Part shown: piece by piece, positions 26,861 through 36,818 of the stretch
Layout: each line of letters starts with the position of its first letter
Numbering within the stretch: the first letter of the stretch is position 1
From: Flavobacterium muglaense
GTDB lineage: Bacteria > Bacteroidota > Bacteroidia > Flavobacteriales > Flavobacteriaceae
Direction of reading: 5' to 3'
DNA length: 45,654 bases
NCBI RefSeq assembly: GCF_014305155.1
Contig: NZ_JACRUK010000031.1
Location: 1-45,654, forward strand
Notes under the pieces: generated by a model
Seen by the model: only the letters and a program-made list of their open reading frames with translations
The model's database searches: none
What the model was told of the DNA's origin: nothing
Translations under genes and position numbers: made by a program

Positions 26861-27595
26861 ATGAGTGATCAAGAAATGTCTAAATCTGGAAATCCTATTT
26901 ATCGTTACGATGATGTTGTCCCGAATGAGTTTAGGCCTGCTATTGGTGATGATCAAAACATAGATGCAATCTCCGATCATATAGAAAAACACATTGGCCC
27001 GATTGAGCTCGTATACCATGAAATCGTTTCAGACCATGTTCATATTGATATTCATTGGGTAAAACCCTCTAAGAAATTCCCATTCAACACACTGGTAACA
27101 TCCGGAATGAGTGACCTACCAATGCATGTACCCGAAGGCTTAGAAAACTTTCGCTTTGCGGAACTCTGCATTTTACTGCCTAACGATTGGAAAATTGACG
27201 AAAAAGCATTTGAAGATGAAAACAATTACTGGCCCGTACGGTGGTTAAAGACCATTGCCCGTTTTCCTCATGAATACAATACCTGGGTGGGAGAAGGACA
27301 TACAATTCCCAATGGTGAAAATGCAGCTCCATTTGCCGATAATACAAAGCTAGGCTGTATGATGCTACTATCAAGCTATACATTTGGTGAAGAATTTACA
27401 ACCTTAGAAATTAATGATCAAAAAAACATTCATTTTCACTGTTTGATTCCGCTTTATAAAGAAGAAATGTTACTGAAACTAAAAAAAGGAAGCGACGCCT
27501 TGCTTGACAAGTTTGATAAATATGAAATTTCAGAAATTATAAACAACAATAGAGTAAACACTGCTGCCAAAAAAGGGTTATTTGGTCTTTGGTAA
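26861..27595 (+). CDS. Suppressor-of-fused (SUFU) domain protein
   Basis: A 244-aa cytoplasmic protein. The SUFU-like domain is shown by VYHEIVSDHVHIDIHWVKPS, then LVTSGMSDLPM, ELCILLPNDW, WPVRWLKTIARFPHEYNTW, GHTIPNG, and FHCLIPLYKEE. In animals SUFU binds Gli factors; bacterial SUFU proteins are often immunity proteins of polymorphic toxin systems or have unknown roles. No toxin gene is adjacent, so no function is assigned. It is a stand-alone gene between convergent and downstream neighbours. Confidence 0.85.
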   Translation: MSDQEMSKSGNPIYRYDDVVPNEFRPAIGDDQNIDAISDHIEKHIGPIELVYHEIVSDHVHIDIHWVKPSKKFPFNTLVTSGMSDLPMHVPEGLENFRFAELCILLPNDWKIDEKAFEDENNYWPVRWLKTIARFPHEYNTWVGEGHTIPNGENAAPFADNTKLGCMMLLSSYTFGEEFTTLEINDQKNIHFHCLIPLYKEEMLLKLKKGSDALLDKFDKYEISEIINNNRVNTAAKKGLFGLW

Positions 27596-27683
27596 AAATA
27601 CTACAAGAATGCGACAACTAGCCAAAACATCCTATTACACAAGGAATTTGATTACAGAATTGCTTTTTTTTATGATCGAATAG

Positions 27684-27714
27684 TTGTGCAAATTAGTTGG
27701 AAACAGTAGTTTTG
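27684..27714 (+). promoter_or_regulatory. Promoter of the small secreted protein gene
   Basis: TTG (27684-27686), 20-nt spacer, TAGTTTTG (27707-27714). The longer frame that begins at this TTG is therefore promoter DNA, and the ATG at 27753 is the real start. Confidence 0.65.
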
Positions 27715-27752
27715 GACCAATTCCAAAAACTTTAATACAATCCACGCCAAAG

Positions 27753-28175
27753 ATGATAAATACCATAAAGCAATCAGTCGTTATTTCCTTACTTTTCCTT
27801 GTAAATTGCTTTTCGCAAAATGTAGAAAAAATAGAAATCAAAGGCAATACGCATTTCATCACCACAAAAATAAACTACCCCATTACTGGAACCTATCTTT
27901 TTGAAGGCGCAAAAGAACCTATCATGCAATTGAATCCTAATGGTACAGGGATTTACCAATTGACTGATTTGACAAAACAATCAATCGTATGGGGAATGGA
28001 ATGTCTAGAAAATGGAACTCCTAAATACCAAAAAGGTTTCAACTACGCGACCTACTCCCTTTGGTACAAAACAGAAGGTGACGACCAAGAATGGACGTAT
28101 GCACACTTCTCAATTCACTTCCAAAAGAAGAAAATGTTTATAATGGGCGAACGAGTTAAAGAATATCAAGAATAA
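27753..28175 (+). CDS. Small secreted protein of unknown function
   Basis: A 140-aa protein from ATG at 27753 with a signal peptide (about 1-22, VVISLLFLVNCFSQ). The mature part is beta-rich with GTYLFEGAKEPIMQLNPNGTG, which looks like a small lipocalin-like or copper-resistance-like barrel, but I do not recognise the family. It has its own promoter and no operon partner. Confidence 0.75.
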   Translation: MINTIKQSVVISLLFLVNCFSQNVEKIEIKGNTHFITTKINYPITGTYLFEGAKEPIMQLNPNGTGIYQLTDLTKQSIVWGMECLENGTPKYQKGFNYATYSLWYKTEGDDQEWTYAHFSIHFQKKKMFIMGERVKEYQE

Positions 28176-28365
28176 ATAATTTTTATTTTGTAACTTTACC
28201 ACATTGACGCTTTAGAACTCAAAATCAACCTCTTATTTTTTTATTTTAAGAAAACGATTGCGTTACAACACAAAATTCTAATTTATTTTTCCGAATTAAT
28301 TTTTTAAAAACAAAAAGTGAACTGTTTTTTTATTTAATTTGCGATTCAATTCAACATTCCGATTA

Positions 28366-30141
28366 ATGACTTCTATCACCAGACTCTTTGATTTTCCTTA
28401 TTATCAACAAGATAAATACACTTCAATTCCAGACGCTTTAGTAACAAAGCAAGATGGTGTATGGGTAAAAACATCTACTCAAGAATATATTGCAAAAGCC
28501 AATGCAGTTTCAAGAGCATTACTCCAATTAGGCATTAAAAAAGACGATAAGATCGCCATCATTTCATCTACAAATAGAACGGAATGGAATATTATGGATA
28601 TTGGTATTCTACAAACTGGTGCACAAACGGTGCCTATTTACCCAACAATATCCGAAGAAGATTACGAATACATCCTGAACCATTCTGGTGCTATCTATTG
28701 TTTTGTATCAGATACAGAAGTCCTAGATAAACTAAATTCAATCAAGCATAACGTTTCTAATTTGAAAGAAGTGTACACTTTTAATCAAATTGAAGGATTT
28801 AAAAACTGGAGTGAGTTACTAGTTCTTGGTGCAGATGAAAGCAATCAACACGAAGTTGAAGCTGCCAAAAACAGTGTAAAAACAGAAGACTTAGCTACAA
28901 TCATATACACCTCTGGAACAACAGGAAGACCTAAGGGTGTAATGTTATCTCATAGTAACATTGTATCTAATGTATTAAATAGTGCTCCAAGAATTCCTTT
29001 TGAGGCAGGAAAAAGTAGAGCATTAAGCTTTTTGCCTATCTGTCATATTTTTGAACGTATGATCTTGTATTTATACCAATATTATGGTGTTTCAATTTAT
29101 TTTGGAGAAGCAATCGACAAAATAAGTGACAACCTTAAAGAAGTTAAACCTACAGTTATTACAGCAGTACCAAGACTTCTAGAAAAAGTGTACGACAAAA
29201 TATACGCAAAAGGAGCTGACCTAACTGGTATCAAAAGAAAATTATTTTTCTGGGCTATTGACCTAGGATTGCGTTACGAACCTTATGGAGCAAATGGTGC
29301 TTGGTACGAATTTCAATTAAAAATAGCTCGAAAATTAATTTTTAGCAAATGGAAAGAAGGTCTTGGTGGAAACCTTGACTTAATGGTTTCTGGAAGTGCA
29401 GCTTTGCAAACAAGACTAGCACGCGTATTTGCCGCAGCCGAAATCCCTGTAATGGAAGGATACGGATTAACAGAAACTTCTCCCGTTATCTCTGTGAATG
29501 ACATGAGAAACAAAGGATTCAAAGTAGGAACAGTAGGAAAAGTAATTGATGGCGTAGAAGTAAAAATTGCCGAAGATGGCGAAATTCTATGCAAAGGCCC
29601 TAACGTAATGATGGGCTACTTTAAAGACGACGCAAAAACTGCCGAGGAAATCAAAGACGGTTATTTCCATACCGGAGATATAGGTGAGTTTGACAGCGAA
29701 GGCTTCTTAAAAATTACCGATCGTAAAAAAGAAATGTTCAAAACATCTGGTGGAAAATACATTGCTCCACAGATTCTAGAAAATACTATGAAACAATCGC
29801 GTTTCATTGAACAAATCATGGTAATTGGAGATGGTCAAAAAATGCCTGCCGCATTTATCCAACCAAGTTTTGACTTTATTAAAGAATGGGCAGCTATTCA
29901 CAAAGTAGATGTAGGGACTACAAATGAAGACTTAATTACAAATACAAAAGTAATTGCCCGAATTCAAGAAGAAATTGACGGACTGAATGAAAAATTTGGA
30001 AATTGGGAAAAAATCAAACGTTTTGAATTAACACCTGATACTTGGTCTGTAGAAGGTGGCCAACTAACGCCGACTTTAAAACTGAAACGAAAAATAGTCA
30101 TGCAAATGTACAAACCACTATTTAACAAGATATACAATTAA
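28366..30141 (+). CDS. Long-chain fatty acid-CoA ligase (AMP-forming)
   Basis: Activates fatty acids to acyl-CoA using ATP. From ATG at 28366 it is 591 aa. ANL-superfamily motifs: P-loop YTSGTTGRPKGVMLSH, EGYGLTETSP, YFHTGDIGEFD, and ITDRKKEMFKTSGGKYIAP. It resembles the FadD15/AasC branch of long-chain synthetases. It is upstream of a MarR-type regulator and the fadNAE genes, so a role in fatty-acid degradation is likely. An upstream in-frame TTG at 28339 lies in a TTAATTTG promoter-like box and is not preferred. Confidence 0.92.
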   Translation: MTSITRLFDFPYYQQDKYTSIPDALVTKQDGVWVKTSTQEYIAKANAVSRALLQLGIKKDDKIAIISSTNRTEWNIMDIGILQTGAQTVPIYPTISEEDYEYILNHSGAIYCFVSDTEVLDKLNSIKHNVSNLKEVYTFNQIEGFKNWSELLVLGADESNQHEVEAAKNSVKTEDLATIIYTSGTTGRPKGVMLSHSNIVSNVLNSAPRIPFEAGKSRALSFLPICHIFERMILYLYQYYGVSIYFGEAIDKISDNLKEVKPTVITAVPRLLEKVYDKIYAKGADLTGIKRKLFFWAIDLGLRYEPYGANGAWYEFQLKIARKLIFSKWKEGLGGNLDLMVSGSAALQTRLARVFAAAEIPVMEGYGLTETSPVISVNDMRNKGFKVGTVGKVIDGVEVKIAEDGEILCKGPNVMMGYFKDDAKTAEEIKDGYFHTGDIGEFDSEGFLKITDRKKEMFKTSGGKYIAPQILENTMKQSRFIEQIMVIGDGQKMPAAFIQPSFDFIKEWAAIHKVDVGTTNEDLITNTKVIARIQEEIDGLNEKFGNWEKIKRFELTPDTWSVEGGQLTPTLKLKRKIVMQMYKPLFNKIYN

Positions 30142-30150
30142 AAACATCCA

Positions 30151-30178
30151 AAACCACGAATTTCGATTCGTGGTTTTT
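30151..30178 (+). terminator. Terminator of the acyl-CoA ligase gene
   Basis: AAACCACGAAT/ATTCGTGGTTT stem with TTCG loop and trailing Ts. Confidence 0.9.
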
Positions 30179-30179
30179 T

Positions 30180-30440
30180 GTTTTTATATCCTATTTCATA
30201 CTGAAATGTAATCAGGCTAAATAATAAAAATCGAAAAACACGATTAGAAACAACAATCAATACTACCCCTATCGGTTCATCAAAACCTTTAATTTAGTTC
30301 GAGAAATAGAAATAATCACCATCTTTTACTTTCATAAGTAACTATGTCAAAAAAATAACGTTAAAAAAATAACCAATTTGCTCTTATTCAGCGGTGTTTT
30401 TTTATATTTAATACTTTTTAACAAAAAATATTTGAATTTA
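30180..30440. other. Gene-free gap upstream of the MarR gene
   Basis: AT-rich, no frame or strong hairpin seen apart from the terminator before it and the promoter after it. Confidence 0.4.
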
Positions 30441-30441
30441 T

Positions 30442-30472
30442 TATGCGTGCATAGTATTTTTTCTTATATTTG
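30442..30472 (+). promoter_or_regulatory. MarR gene promoter with possible operator
   Basis: A perfect -7 box TATATTTG (30465-30472) is preceded by the inverted repeat TATGC-GT-GCATA (30442-30453), in the place where a MarR dimer would block transcription. Autorepression is inferred from position. Confidence 0.45.
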
Positions 30473-30489
30473 AAATCGATATAGTTCCT

Positions 30490-30972
30490 ATGAAAGACAA
30501 AACAATAGATTACATCCTTAGAGCTACTTGGCAAGCAGTCGCACGAATGTATAATGAAGAAGCTTCAAAGTATGATGCGAGCATGGCAACAGGGTTTGCT
30601 TTACTAAGCATTGACAAAGAAGGTGGTACTCCCTCAACGGCCTTAGGACCAAAAATGGGAATGGAGGCCACCAGTTTGACTCGGACTTTAAAATCTATGG
30701 AAGACAAAGGATTAATTGTTCGAAAGAAAAACCCAGATGATGGTCGTGGAGTACTAATCTACTTAACCGATTTTGGAAAAGAAAAAAGAGCATTATCAAA
30801 GAGTACGGTTTTGCAATTCAATGAAGCAGTAAAACATAATATTTCGGAAGAAAAATTACAGCATTTCATTGAAGTATCAGAAACAATCAACGAACTCATT
30901 TTAGAAAAAAATATTTTTACTAATTCAAGTGTCAGCGAAATGACACATCAAACTGAAAATACAGAAAACTAA
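30490..30972 (+). CDS. MarR-family transcriptional regulator
   Basis: A 160-aa winged-helix regulator. Helix-turn-helix region about 45-75 (STALGPKMGMEATSLTRTLK), wing KKNPDDGRGVLIYLT, flanked by dimer helices. It is the first gene ahead of fadN (80 bp gap) on the same strand, so it probably senses acyl-CoA or a fatty acid and represses the fad genes, as FadR-like regulators do in other groups. The ligand is unknown. Confidence 0.9.
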   Translation: MKDKTIDYILRATWQAVARMYNEEASKYDASMATGFALLSIDKEGGTPSTALGPKMGMEATSLTRTLKSMEDKGLIVRKKNPDDGRGVLIYLTDFGKEKRALSKSTVLQFNEAVKHNISEEKLQHFIEVSETINELILEKNIFTNSSVSEMTHQTENTEN

Positions 30973-31051
30973 CTCGTTCTAGCTGTTGCATTTTAATCGA
31001 TAAAACAATAAATGAGATTTTTTTCTCCCTCAAAAAAAAAAATAAAAAAGT

Positions 31052-33442
31052 ATGAAACGCACAATTAAAAAAGTTGCAGTAATTGGATCCGGAATCATGG
31101 GTTCTGGAATTGCTTGTCATTTTGCTAACATTGGTGTCGAAGTTTTGCTTCTAGATATTGTTCCTAGAGAGCTTACAGAACTTGAAGCCAAAAAAGGGTT
31201 AACATTAGAAAGCAAGGTAGTAAGAAACCGATTGGTAAACGAGCATTTAAATAATGCTTTAAAATCGAAACCCTCTCCTATTTATAGTCAGAAATTTGCT
31301 AATCGTATCACGACTGGTAATACTACTGATGACATGGCAAAAATTGCTACTGTAGACTGGATTATTGAGGTAGTTGTGGAAAGACTAGATATTAAGAAAC
31401 TAGTTTTTGAACAAGTGGAGAAATACCGCAAGCCGGGTACCTTAATTACATCTAACACTTCAGGTATTCCTATTCACTTTATGAGTGAAGGAAGAAGTGA
31501 AGATTTCCAGAAACACTTTTGTGGAACGCACTTTTTTAACCCTGCGCGTTATTTAAAATTATTTGAAATTATTCCTGGCCCACAAACTTCAACTGAAGTT
31601 TTGGACTTCCTTACTATATATGGTGAGAAATTTTTAGGAAAAACTTCGGTTGTCGCTAAGGATACTCCAGCATTTATTGGAAACCGTATCGGAATTTATG
31701 GAATCCAAAGTTTGTTCCACTTGGTGAAAGAAATGGGATTGACTATCGAAGAAGTAGATAAATTGACTGGACCAGTAATTGGTAGACCTAAGTCGGCTAC
31801 TTTTAGAACTGTTGACGTTGTAGGACTAGATACTTTAGTACATGTTGCTAACGGAATCTATGACAACTGCCCTACCGATGAGCAACACGACTTATTTAAA
31901 CTTCCAGAGTTTGTAAACAAAATGATGGAAAACAAATGGTTAGGAAGCAAAACAGGACAAGGTTTCTACAAAAAAGAAGGAAAAGAAATTCTGACTTTAG
32001 ACTTAGACACTTTAGAATATAGATCGGCTAAAAAAGCGTCGTTTGCTACACTTGAATTAACAAAAACTATTGATAAACCAATCAACCGTTTTAAAGTTCT
32101 TGTAAAAGGAAAAGACAAAGCAGGTGAATTTTACAGAAAAAGTTTTTCTGGAATGTTTGCTTACGTTTCAAATAGAATTCCTGAAATTTCAGATGAGTTA
32201 TACAAAATTGACGATGCTATGAAAGCTGGTTTCGGTTGGGAAAATGGACCATTCGAAATTTGGGATGCTATAGGTGTTGAAAAAGGAATTGAAATCATGA
32301 AAGCGGAAGGTTTAGAACCTGCTGCTTGGGTAACAGAGATGCTAGCTGCTGGAAACAAAAGCTTCTACACTGTTAAAGATGGAGCAACTCATTTTTACAG
32401 CATTCCTGCAAAAGCACAAACGAAAATCCCTGGACAAGATGATTTTATTATCCTGGACAACATTCGCGAAAGCAAAAAAATATGGAGCAACAGTGGTGGA
32501 GTAATCACTGATCTAGGTGATGGAATCATCAACTTAGAGTTCCTTTCAAAAATGAATACTATTGGTGGTGACGTTTTACAAGCGATCAATAAAGCCATTG
32601 ATTTAGCCGAAAAAGAATACCAAGGTTTAGTTATTGGTAATCAAGCAGGAAACTTCTCTGTAGGTGCAAACATTGGTATGATCTTTATGATGGCCGTGGA
32701 GCAAGAATATGATGAGTTGAATATGGCTATCAAAATGTTCCAGGATACGATGATGCGTGTGCGTTACTCATCAATTCCAGTTGTGGTTGCACCACACGGA
32801 ATGACTTTTGGTGGTGGATGCGAAATGAGCTTACATGCTGATAAAGTTGTAGCTGCAGCTGAAACCTACATGGGATTAGTAGAATTTGGTGTAGGTGTGA
32901 TTCCTGGTGGTGGTGGTTCTAAGGAACTTGCATTGCGTGCATCAGACTTATTCCATAAAAATGACGTAGAGCTGAATGTATTACAAGAATATTTCTTGAC
33001 TATTGCTATGGCAAAAGTATCAACTTCTGGTTACGAAGCCTTTGATTCTGGACTATTACAACACGGTAAAGATATTATCGTAGTGAACAAAGACCGTCAA
33101 ATTGCCGAAGCTAAGAAACATGCTTTACTAATGGCAGAAGCGGGTTACACACAACCAATTCGAAGAACTGACGTAAAAGTATTAGGAAAACAAGCTTTAG
33201 GTATGTTCTTAGTAGGAACGGACCAAATGGAAGCGGGTAAATACATCTCAGAGCACGATAAGAAAATTGCTAACAAACTTGCTTATGTAATGGCTGGTGG
33301 TGATTTATCTGAACCAACAATGGTAAGCGAACAATATTTATTAGATCTTGAACGTGAAGCTTTCTTGTCATTATGTACCGAAAGAAAAACACTAGAAAGA
33401 ATCCAATTTATGCTAACCAAAGGGAAACCGCTTAGAAATTAA
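31052..33442 (+). CDS. fadN: 3-hydroxyacyl-CoA dehydrogenase/enoyl-CoA hydratase (FadN type)
   Basis: Bifunctional beta-oxidation enzyme of 796 aa. The NAD-binding Rossmann motif is at the N-terminus (GSGIMGSGIA from residue 12), then the dehydrogenase region THFFNPARYLKLFEIIPG. The enoyl-CoA hydratase/crotonase domain is C-terminal, with HGMTFGGGCEMSLHAD and EFGVGVIPGGGGSKEL. This domain order is that of FadN and the reverse of FadB/FadJ. With the next two genes it gives the order fadN-fadA-fadE seen in Bacillus. Confidence 0.93.
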   Translation: MKRTIKKVAVIGSGIMGSGIACHFANIGVEVLLLDIVPRELTELEAKKGLTLESKVVRNRLVNEHLNNALKSKPSPIYSQKFANRITTGNTTDDMAKIATVDWIIEVVVERLDIKKLVFEQVEKYRKPGTLITSNTSGIPIHFMSEGRSEDFQKHFCGTHFFNPARYLKLFEIIPGPQTSTEVLDFLTIYGEKFLGKTSVVAKDTPAFIGNRIGIYGIQSLFHLVKEMGLTIEEVDKLTGPVIGRPKSATFRTVDVVGLDTLVHVANGIYDNCPTDEQHDLFKLPEFVNKMMENKWLGSKTGQGFYKKEGKEILTLDLDTLEYRSAKKASFATLELTKTIDKPINRFKVLVKGKDKAGEFYRKSFSGMFAYVSNRIPEISDELYKIDDAMKAGFGWENGPFEIWDAIGVEKGIEIMKAEGLEPAAWVTEMLAAGNKSFYTVKDGATHFYSIPAKAQTKIPGQDDFIILDNIRESKKIWSNSGGVITDLGDGIINLEFLSKMNTIGGDVLQAINKAIDLAEKEYQGLVIGNQAGNFSVGANIGMIFMMAVEQEYDELNMAIKMFQDTMMRVRYSSIPVVVAPHGMTFGGGCEMSLHADKVVAAAETYMGLVEFGVGVIPGGGGSKELALRASDLFHKNDVELNVLQEYFLTIAMAKVSTSGYEAFDSGLLQHGKDIIVVNKDRQIAEAKKHALLMAEAGYTQPIRRTDVKVLGKQALGMFLVGTDQMEAGKYISEHDKKIANKLAYVMAGGDLSEPTMVSEQYLLDLEREAFLSLCTERKTLERIQFMLTKGKPLRN

Positions 33443-33443
33443 A

Positions 33444-33549
33444 AGCCCCCTAGCCCCCAAAGGGGGAATCTAGAAGGTTTAACTATAATATTAACTAAAA
33501 ATCCTATTCACCCCTAATAGGAATTCCCCCTCCGGGGGGCTAGGGGGCT
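33444..33549. repeat. Hairpin repeat between fadN and fadA
   Basis: Arms AGCCCCCTAGCCCCC (33444-33458) and GGGGGGCTAGGGGGCT (about 33534-33549) are near-perfect inverted repeats and each also folds on itself. An inner pair TCCTATT/AATAGGA lies between. The right arm ends 3 nt before the fadA ATG. Related element at 34735-34894. Confidence 0.8.
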
Positions 33550-33552
33550 AAT

Positions 33553-34734
33553 ATGAAAACAGCCTATATAGTAAAAGCATACAGAACTGCAGTTGGTAAA
33601 GCACCAAAGGGAGTTTTTAGATTTAAAAGACCTGATGAATTAGCAGCAGAAACCATCGAATTCATGATGAATGAACTGCCTGATTTTGACAAAACGCGTA
33701 TTGACGACGTAATGGTTGGAAACGCGATGCCTGAGGCAGAACAAGGACTTAACGTTGCTCGTTTGATCTCTTTGATGGGATTAAAAGTAGAGGATGTTCC
33801 TGGAGTAACCGTAAACCGTTACTGCGCATCTGGTTTAGAAACGATTGGTATGGCTACAGCTAAAATTCAATCAGGAATGGCACACTGTATTATTGCAGGT
33901 GGTGCTGAGAGCATGAGCTTTATTCCGATGGGAGGTTACAAACCAACTCCGGATTATGCTGTTGCAAAAGCAGGAAACGAGGACTACTACTGGGGAATGG
34001 GTTTAACGGCCGAAGCAGTAGCACAACAGTTTAAAGTTTCAAGAGAAGATCAAGATGAGTTTGCTTATAACTCGCACATGAAAGCTTTAAAAGCACAAGC
34101 CGAAGGTAAATTTGACAAACAAATTGTCCCTATTACAGTAGAACAAACGTTTATCAATGAAAACGGTAAAAAAGAAACTAAATCGTATGTGGTAAACAAA
34201 GATGAGGGACCAAGAGCCGGAACTTCAATAGAAGCTTTAGCAGGACTAAGACCTGTTTTTGAAGCTGGTGGAAGTGTAACAGCTGGTAACTCTTCACAAA
34301 TGAGTGATGGTGCTGCTTTTGTACTTGTGATGAGTGAAGAAATGGTAAAAGAATTAAACCTAGAGCCAATTGCAAGATTAGTAAACTTTGCTTCAGCAGG
34401 TGTTGAACCTAGAATTATGGGTATCGGACCAGTAAAAGCGATTCCAAAAGTATTGAAACAAGCAGGTTTATCTCTTAATGATATTGACTTATTCGAATTG
34501 AACGAAGCTTTTGCTTCTCAATCATTAGCTGTAATAAGAGAATTAGATTTAAATCCTGATATCATCAACGTAAATGGTGGAGCGATATCAATGGGACACC
34601 CACTAGGATGTACAGGTGCTAAGTTATCAGTTCAACTATTTGATGAGATGAAACGCCGTGGTAACAAATACGGTATCGTGACAATGTGCGTAGGAACAGG
34701 TCAAGGTAGCGCCGGGGTTTATGAGCTGATGTAA
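33553..34734 (+). CDS. fadA: Acetyl-CoA acyltransferase (thiolase)
   Basis: Cleaves 3-ketoacyl-CoA to acetyl-CoA and a shortened acyl-CoA. The 393-aa thiolase has the nucleophilic Cys in NRYCASGLE (near 96), GGAESMS, NEAFA, the His in NGGAISMGHPLGCTGA, and the second Cys in MCVGTGQGSAG. Middle gene of the fad operon. Confidence 0.95.
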   Translation: MKTAYIVKAYRTAVGKAPKGVFRFKRPDELAAETIEFMMNELPDFDKTRIDDVMVGNAMPEAEQGLNVARLISLMGLKVEDVPGVTVNRYCASGLETIGMATAKIQSGMAHCIIAGGAESMSFIPMGGYKPTPDYAVAKAGNEDYYWGMGLTAEAVAQQFKVSREDQDEFAYNSHMKALKAQAEGKFDKQIVPITVEQTFINENGKKETKSYVVNKDEGPRAGTSIEALAGLRPVFEAGGSVTAGNSSQMSDGAAFVLVMSEEMVKELNLEPIARLVNFASAGVEPRIMGIGPVKAIPKVLKQAGLSLNDIDLFELNEAFASQSLAVIRELDLNPDIINVNGGAISMGHPLGCTGAKLSVQLFDEMKRRGNKYGIVTMCVGTGQGSAGVYELM

Positions 34735-34894
34735 AGCCCCCTACCCCCGCAGGGGGAATGACCAAGATTACCATTAAAAATTAGATTTCCAAGTTCTTAA
34801 ACAGATATATTCACATCTTTAACTTCATTTAGGTTAAAGAATTTAAAACCCTACTGACCCCTAGTAGGATTTCCCCCTTCGGGGGTAAGGGGGC
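34735..34894. repeat. Hairpin repeat between fadA and fadE
   Basis: Arms AGCCCCCTACCCCCGCAGGG (from 34735) and TTCCCCCTTCGGGGGTAAGG (from 34871) are inverted relative to each other, with inner CCTACT/AGTAGG. Same architecture as 33444-33549 but longer. It ends about 5 nt before the fadE ATG. Confidence 0.8.
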
Positions 34895-34899
34895 GAATT

Positions 34900-36690
34900 A
34901 TGGCAGACGTAACTAGAGGAGGACAATTCCTTGTAAAAGAAACAAAGTGCGAAGATATCTTCACTCCTGAAGACTTCAACGAAGAACAAATAATGATGCG
35001 TGACTCTGTAAAAGAGTTCGTTGATAAAGAATTATGGCCAAATAAAGACCGTTTTGAAAAGAAAGATTACGCTTTAACTGAAGAAACAATGCGTAAAGCA
35101 GGTGACTTAGGTTTCTTAAGTGTAGCTGTTCCTGAAGCTTACGGCGGAATGGGAATGGGATTTGTAAACACCGTTTTAGTTTGTGATTACATCTCTGGAG
35201 CAACGGGATCATTCTCGACTGCTTTCGGAGCACACACAGGAATTGGTACTATGCCAATTACTTTATACGGTAGCGAAGAGCAAAAACAAAAATACGTACC
35301 TAAATTAGCTTCTGGTGAGTGGTTTGGTGCTTATTGTTTGACTGAACCGGGTGCCGGATCTGACGCTAACTCAGGAAAAACGAAAGCAGTTTTATCTGAA
35401 GATGGAAAAACATACTCTATCACAGGGCAAAAAATGTGGATTTCGAATGCAGGTTTCTGTAGCGTATTCATCGTTTTTGCACGTATTGGTAATGATAAAA
35501 ACATTACTGGCTTTATCGTTGAAAACACTGCTGATAACGGAATTTCAATGGGTGAAGAAGAGCACAAACTAGGAATTAGAGCTTCTTCTACTCGTCAAGT
35601 TTTCTTTAACGAAACTAAAGTTCCTGTTGAGAACATGTTGTCTGAAAGAGGAAACGGATTTAAAATTGCAATGAATGCATTAAATGTTGGACGTATTAAA
35701 TTGGCAGCAGCTTGTCTAGACGCACAACGTAGAGTAATTACTAATGCAACCGCTTACGCAAATGAGAGAATTCAGTTCAACACTGCAATTTCACAATTTG
35801 GAGCAATCCGTTCAAAATTAGCTGATATGGCAACTAGCTGTTATGCTGGTGAAAGTGCTACTTATAGAGCTGCAAAAGATATTGAAAACAGAATCACAGC
35901 TCGTGAAGCTGAAGGATCTACTCATCAAGATGCCGAATTAAAAGGTGTTGAAGAATACGCAATTGAGTGTTCTATCTTGAAAGTTGCAGTATCTGAAGAT
36001 GTTCAAAACTGTTCTGATGAAGGTATTCAAATCTTTGGAGGAATGGGATTCTCAGAAGATACTCCGATGGAGAGCGCCTGGAGAGATGCTCGTATTGCTC
36101 GTATTTACGAAGGTACAAACGAAATCAACAGAATGCTATCTGTAGGAATGTTGATCAAAAAAGCAATGAAAGGACATGTTGACTTATTAGGACCTGCAAC
36201 AAAAGTTGGTGAGGAACTTTTAGGAATACCTTCATTTGATACTCCAGATTACTCTGAGTTATTTGCTGAAGAAAAAGAAATGGTTGGTAAATTGAAAAAA
36301 GCGTTCTTAATGGTTGCTGGTAGTGCAGTTCAAAAATTTGGAACTGACTTAGACTCTCACCAACAAATTTTGATGGCTGCTTCAGATATGTTAATCGAAA
36401 TCTACATGGCTGAAAGCACAATTCTTAGAACTGAAAAATTAGTTAAAAAAGAAGGAGAAGATAAAGTACAAGAGCAAATTGCAATGGCAAAACTATACTT
36501 GTACCAAGCAGTAGACGTAGTAACTCAAAAAGGAAAAGAAAGTGTTATTTCTTTTGCTGAAGGAGACGAGCAACGCATGATGCTTATGGGATTAAGACGT
36601 TTCACTAAATATACTAATATGCCAAATATTGTAGGATTAAGAGAAATGATTACCGCTAAATTAGTTGCTGAAAACGCTTATTGTTTTTAA
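34900..36690 (+). CDS. fadE: Acyl-CoA dehydrogenase (FadE type)
   Basis: FAD enzyme making trans-2-enoyl-CoA. The 596-aa length is that of FadE of the Bacillus fadNAE type, longer than 380-aa short/medium-chain enzymes owing to a C-terminal helical extension (about 430-596). Motifs: AYCLTEPGAGSDANS, KMWISNAG, and the region IQIFGGMGFSEDTPMESAWRDARI. EGTNEINRM carries the usual catalytic glutamate. Last gene of the operon, closed by a hairpin terminator. Confidence 0.95.
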   Translation: MADVTRGGQFLVKETKCEDIFTPEDFNEEQIMMRDSVKEFVDKELWPNKDRFEKKDYALTEETMRKAGDLGFLSVAVPEAYGGMGMGFVNTVLVCDYISGATGSFSTAFGAHTGIGTMPITLYGSEEQKQKYVPKLASGEWFGAYCLTEPGAGSDANSGKTKAVLSEDGKTYSITGQKMWISNAGFCSVFIVFARIGNDKNITGFIVENTADNGISMGEEEHKLGIRASSTRQVFFNETKVPVENMLSERGNGFKIAMNALNVGRIKLAAACLDAQRRVITNATAYANERIQFNTAISQFGAIRSKLADMATSCYAGESATYRAAKDIENRITAREAEGSTHQDAELKGVEEYAIECSILKVAVSEDVQNCSDEGIQIFGGMGFSEDTPMESAWRDARIARIYEGTNEINRMLSVGMLIKKAMKGHVDLLGPATKVGEELLGIPSFDTPDYSELFAEEKEMVGKLKKAFLMVAGSAVQKFGTDLDSHQQILMAASDMLIEIYMAESTILRTEKLVKKEGEDKVQEQIAMAKLYLYQAVDVVTQKGKESVISFAEGDEQRMMLMGLRRFTKYTNMPNIVGLREMITAKLVAENAYCF

Positions 36691-36726
36691 GCTTCTGAAG
36701 ATAGTTTTTAGTTAGATTTATTTGTT

Positions 36727-36766
36727 AAAAAACCGCAACTGTTGTAAAACATTGCGGTTTTTTTAT
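36727..36766 (+). terminator. Terminator of fadNAE
   Basis: AAAAAACCGCAA and TTGCGGTTTTTT form a 12-bp stem with a trailing T run. Confidence 0.85.
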
Positions 36767-36818
36767 TTTTGACAGCTCTTAATTAAGTAACTTTATAGCA
36801 AAATTTAAAACCTTTCAC

